64,000 nt of DNA, from the NCBI RefSeq assembly GCF_014650955.1, contig NZ_BMVY01000010.1:1-64000 (forward strand), in the 5' to 3' direction. Origin of the DNA: Streptomyces tauricus (GTDB lineage: Bacteria; Actinomycetota; Actinomycetes; Streptomycetales; Streptomycetaceae). Of this stretch, positions 61,980-64,000 are shown in pieces; positions within the stretch are counted from its first letter, which is position 1; the number at the start of each line of letters is the position of its first letter. Position numbers and translations under genes: made by a program. The notes below the pieces were generated by a model, which had not been told where the DNA came from, did not search any database, and saw only the letters and a list, made by a program, of their open reading frames with translations.

Positions 61980-62243
61980 TGACGGACAGGGAAGGAGACC
62001 GCGATGCCGAACACGCTGAGTACATACATCGCGACCTCCCGTTTATACGGTAGGCAACTGTTCGTGGCCGCACCAGGACATTGAGCACACGGCGAAGACC
62101 CAACGTGCACACAACCGGCCACTTTCGAACAGGGCTTATACGGGGAAACAGGGGCGACAGGGAAGGTGACGGGAAACGCTCCGGTCAACGAGCCTCCTGG
62201 CCGGATCGCGCCGACCCGTGCCGGTCGAGTAGCGTTGCCGACC

Positions 62244-62915
62244 ATGCGTCTCGTCATTGCCCGCTGCTCCGTTGACTACGCGGGCCGGCTCACCGCCCAT
62301 CTCCCGTCGGCCCCCCGTCTCATCCTCGTGAAGGCGGACGGCAGCGTCTCGATCCACGCGGACGACCGGGCCTACAAGCCCCTCAACTGGATGTCGCCGC
62401 CCTGCACCCTGAAGGAGGGTTCGGGGGACGACGAGGGCGTGTGGACCGTCATCAACAAGGCGGGCGAGAAGCTCATCATCACCATGGAGGAGGTCCTCCA
62501 CGACTCCTCGCACGAGCTCGGTGTCGACCCCGGCCTGATCAAGGACGGCGTGGAGGCGCACCTCCAGGAGCTCCTCGCCGACCGGATCGAGATCCTCGGC
62601 GAGGGCTACTCGCTGATCCGCCGCGAGTACATGACGGCCATCGGCCCGGTCGACATCCTGTGCCGCGACGCGGACGGCAAAACCGTCGCCGTGGAGATCA
62701 AGCGGCGCGGCGAGATCGACGGCGTGGAGCAACTGACGCGCTACCTGGACCTGTTGAACCGCGACCCGCATCTCGCGCCGGTCCGCGGCATCTTCGCCGC
62801 GCAGGAGATCAAGCCGCAGGCCCGTGTGCTCGCCACGGACCGGGGCATCGGCTGCACGGTCCTCGACTACAACGCGATGCGGGGCATCGAGGACGACAAG
62901 CTGCGGCTGTTCTGA
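62244..62915 (+). CDS. nucS: Mismatch-specific endonuclease NucS/EndoMS
   Basis: 223-residue endonuclease that cuts both strands at mismatched bases, replacing MutS/MutL in actinobacteria. N-terminal DNA-binding domain (MRLVIARCSVDYAGRL), C-terminal PD-(D/E)xK nuclease with Asp137 (GPVDILCRD), Glu151 and Lys153 (VAVEIKRR). The extreme C-terminus DDKLRLF fits a beta-clamp binding peptide. ATG 62244; TAGCGT 10 bases upstream and no ribosome site suggest a leaderless mRNA. It stands in a single-gene unit ended by the large palindrome downstream. Confidence 0.94.
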   Translation: MRLVIARCSVDYAGRLTAHLPSAPRLILVKADGSVSIHADDRAYKPLNWMSPPCTLKEGSGDDEGVWTVINKAGEKLIITMEEVLHDSSHELGVDPGLIKDGVEAHLQELLADRIEILGEGYSLIRREYMTAIGPVDILCRDADGKTVAVEIKRRGEIDGVEQLTRYLDLLNRDPHLAPVRGIFAAQEIKPQARVLATDRGIGCTVLDYNAMRGIEDDKLRLF

Positions 62916-62938
62916 GCCCGGCCGAGATACTTCGTACG

Positions 62939-62987
62939 ACATGGCGGTGGGCCGGAACCCTTGAAGGGTTCCGGCCCACCGCCATGT
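62939..62987. terminator. 49-bp perfect palindromic terminator
   Basis: 24-bp arms (ACATGGCGGTGGGCCGGAAC plus CCTT and its exact complement) around a single central G, between convergent nucS and the next gene. It is one of the longest perfect stems in the window. Confidence 0.75.
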
Positions 62988-63003
62988 GCGGCGTCCGCGT
63001 GCC

Positions 63004-64000
63004 TCAGATCACCGTCGGCGACCCGGGTGCGCCGCCGGTCGCGGAGCTGCTGCTCGTGGCCGGGCTGGACGCGGGGCCACTGGCCGAGTCGGAGGTCGAC
63101 GGTTCGGTCGGCGGCGTCTCGCTGGGCTCCCCGGAGGGCCCGGTCGGTGTCGGCGTCGGCGTGGGGGTCGGCGTCGAACTCGTCGGCGGCTTCGAAGTGT
63201 TCGACGGCTTCGGTGAGGTCGGCGGCTTCGTCGTGGACGACGGCGGCTTCGTCGTGGACGTGGTCGGGCTCGGGTCCTTCGACCCGCTCGGGTCGTCCGA
63301 CGGCTCGCCGGTCGACGTCGGTGTCGGGTCGTCCGAGGTGCCGAGGACGCCGTCCTTGCCCGGGTCGGTCGGACGGGCCGTCGAGTCGGCGTCGCCGCTG
63401 CCCTTCTTCGGGCGGTCCGCGCCGAGCCCCTCGCCGTCGTCGTCCGCGCTGGCCGACGGGTTGACGCCGACCTTCTCCGACGGGGTGTTGTCGTCGGGGT
63501 TGGAGGTCGCGCCGAGCGTCACCACCGTGCCGAGCACGGCGGCGAGCAGCGCGCCCGCCCCGGCGGCCACCAGATTGCGCCGGGTGCCGTTGACCAGGCC
63601 CTTCATCCCGCCTGCCCGCGCCCCCGCGGCCTTCGCTCCCCCGGCCCCGGCCGAGGCGGCGGGCCCGGTGCGGTGCGTGACCAGCGTGGCGGGCTCGCCG
63701 GGTCCCTGCGGCGAGGGAACCGGTGCGAGCGCGGCCGGTACGCCGCCGGGCGGGGACGCCGACTCCTCGTACCGCGCGTCGGGCACCTCCTCGCCGGACG
63801 TGGAGCCGATCGCCGCGGGCAGCGCCGGGGGTCCCCCCTGCCCGAACGAGGCCGGGAGGCTGGAGAAGCCCGAGCGGTCCGCGACCAGGGCCAGGGCCCG
63901 CCGGCCCGCGACGGTGCCGCGCTTGTCGGCGAGGGCGCCGCGCAGGCCGACGGAGGCCTCCAGTTCGGCGCGGGCCCGGTCGAGCTGTCCGCCGCAGAGC
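63004..64000 (-). CDS. Mucin-like single-pass membrane protein, 3' part
   Basis: At least 331 residues; the frame is open to the window's right edge, so the start lies outside. The N-terminal visible part is helical (LDRARAELEASVGLRGALADKRG). A single hydrophobic helix (RNLVAAGAGALLAAVLGTVVTLG) is followed by a ~165-residue Ser/Thr/Pro/Asp-rich stalk (TTSTTKPPSSTTKPP, TPTPTPTPTPTG) likely outside the cell and probably O-mannosylated, ending in GGAPGSPTVI. I do not recognise the family. The preceding cytosolic region could be a regulatory or zinc-binding domain. Confidence 0.75.
   Translation of the reverse strand, partial: LCGGQLDRARAELEASVGLRGALADKRGTVAGRRALALVADRSGFSSLPASFGQGGPPALPAAIGSTSGEEVPDARYEESASPPGGVPAALAPVPSPQGPGEPATLVTHRTGPAASAGAGGAKAAGARAGGMKGLVNGTRRNLVAAGAGALLAAVLGTVVTLGATSNPDDNTPSEKVGVNPSASADDDGEGLGADRPKKGSGDADSTARPTDPGKDGVLGTSDDPTPTSTGEPSDDPSGSKDPSPTTSTTKPPSSTTKPPTSPKPSNTSKPPTSSTPTPTPTPTPTGPSGEPSETPPTEPSTSDSASGPASSPATSSSSATGGAPGSPTVI

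Overview
The window is high-GC actinobacterial DNA from a Streptomyces chromosome. The evidence is strong G/C third-position bias, many GTG starts, GTGA/ATGA-coupled operons, and recognisable core-region genes: scy/filP polarity proteins, the GlgE-pathway genes treS-mak-glgB, the cslA-glxA-cslZ tip-glycan locus, icmA, and EndoMS/NucS. Gene order broadly follows what I remember of the S. coelicolor SCO5442-SCO5387 interval, read in descending order. I see no tRNA, rRNA, IS element, prophage or CRISPR array.

Layout. 1-5.4 kb: 3' part of treS, then maltokinase and glycogen branching enzyme (trehalose to maltose-1-P to alpha-glucan). 5.6-8.9 kb: a HelD-family RNA-polymerase-associated helicase-like ATPase behind a striking palindromic promoter, and a MerR-thioredoxin operon. 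9.1-13.2 kb: dctA, divergent from a DcuS/CitA-type kinase and its regulator. 13.4-16.6 kb: a CUT1 sugar-uptake operon lacking its own ATPase. 17-24.2 kb: a HTH regulator, pfkA, pta-ackA and pyk (glycolysis/acetate node). 24.2-27.6 kb: a gene broken by an in-frame stop and a three-gene secreted/membrane operon of unknown role (DUF6230, DUF6114, Pro/Ser/Asp-rich exported protein). 28-32.8 kb: CnoX-like thioredoxin-TPR protein, TetR, isobutyryl-CoA mutase icmA, DUF3817 and MarR.

32.9-40.7 kb: an MFS exporter divergent from a winged-helix regulator, then cslZ convergent with a cslA-glxA operon, closed by an array of short dispersed repeats. As I recall the csl genes are far away in S. coelicolor, so this block may be relocated or duplicated. 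40.7-44.2 kb: thiamine-binding and DUF3817 proteins, three coupled AIM24-family paralogues and a MarR regulator. 44.3-47.3 kb: OmpR-type two-component system divergent from a PepSY protein. 47.6-50.4 kb: meaB, thiolase, methylmalonyl-CoA epimerase. 50.6-55.6 kb: scy and filP. 55.8-59.8 kb: two paralogous ABC export modules. 59.8-64 kb: a zinc-ribbon protein, an LLM-class flavoprotein, a conserved small protein, nucS, and the 3' part of a mucin-like membrane protein.

Two intergenic repeat systems stand out: about 16 copies of a 20-bp element (GCGCAGTTCCCCGCGCCCCT and relatives), two of which are translated inside a sensor kinase, and two ~190-bp composite inverted repeats, both between convergent genes. 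Most other unexplained structure is dyads near gene starts or ends; these are listed as candidate operators or terminators. Start sites were chosen by ribosome-binding-site fit, coupling and family length. Gene-order comparisons to S. coelicolor are from memory.
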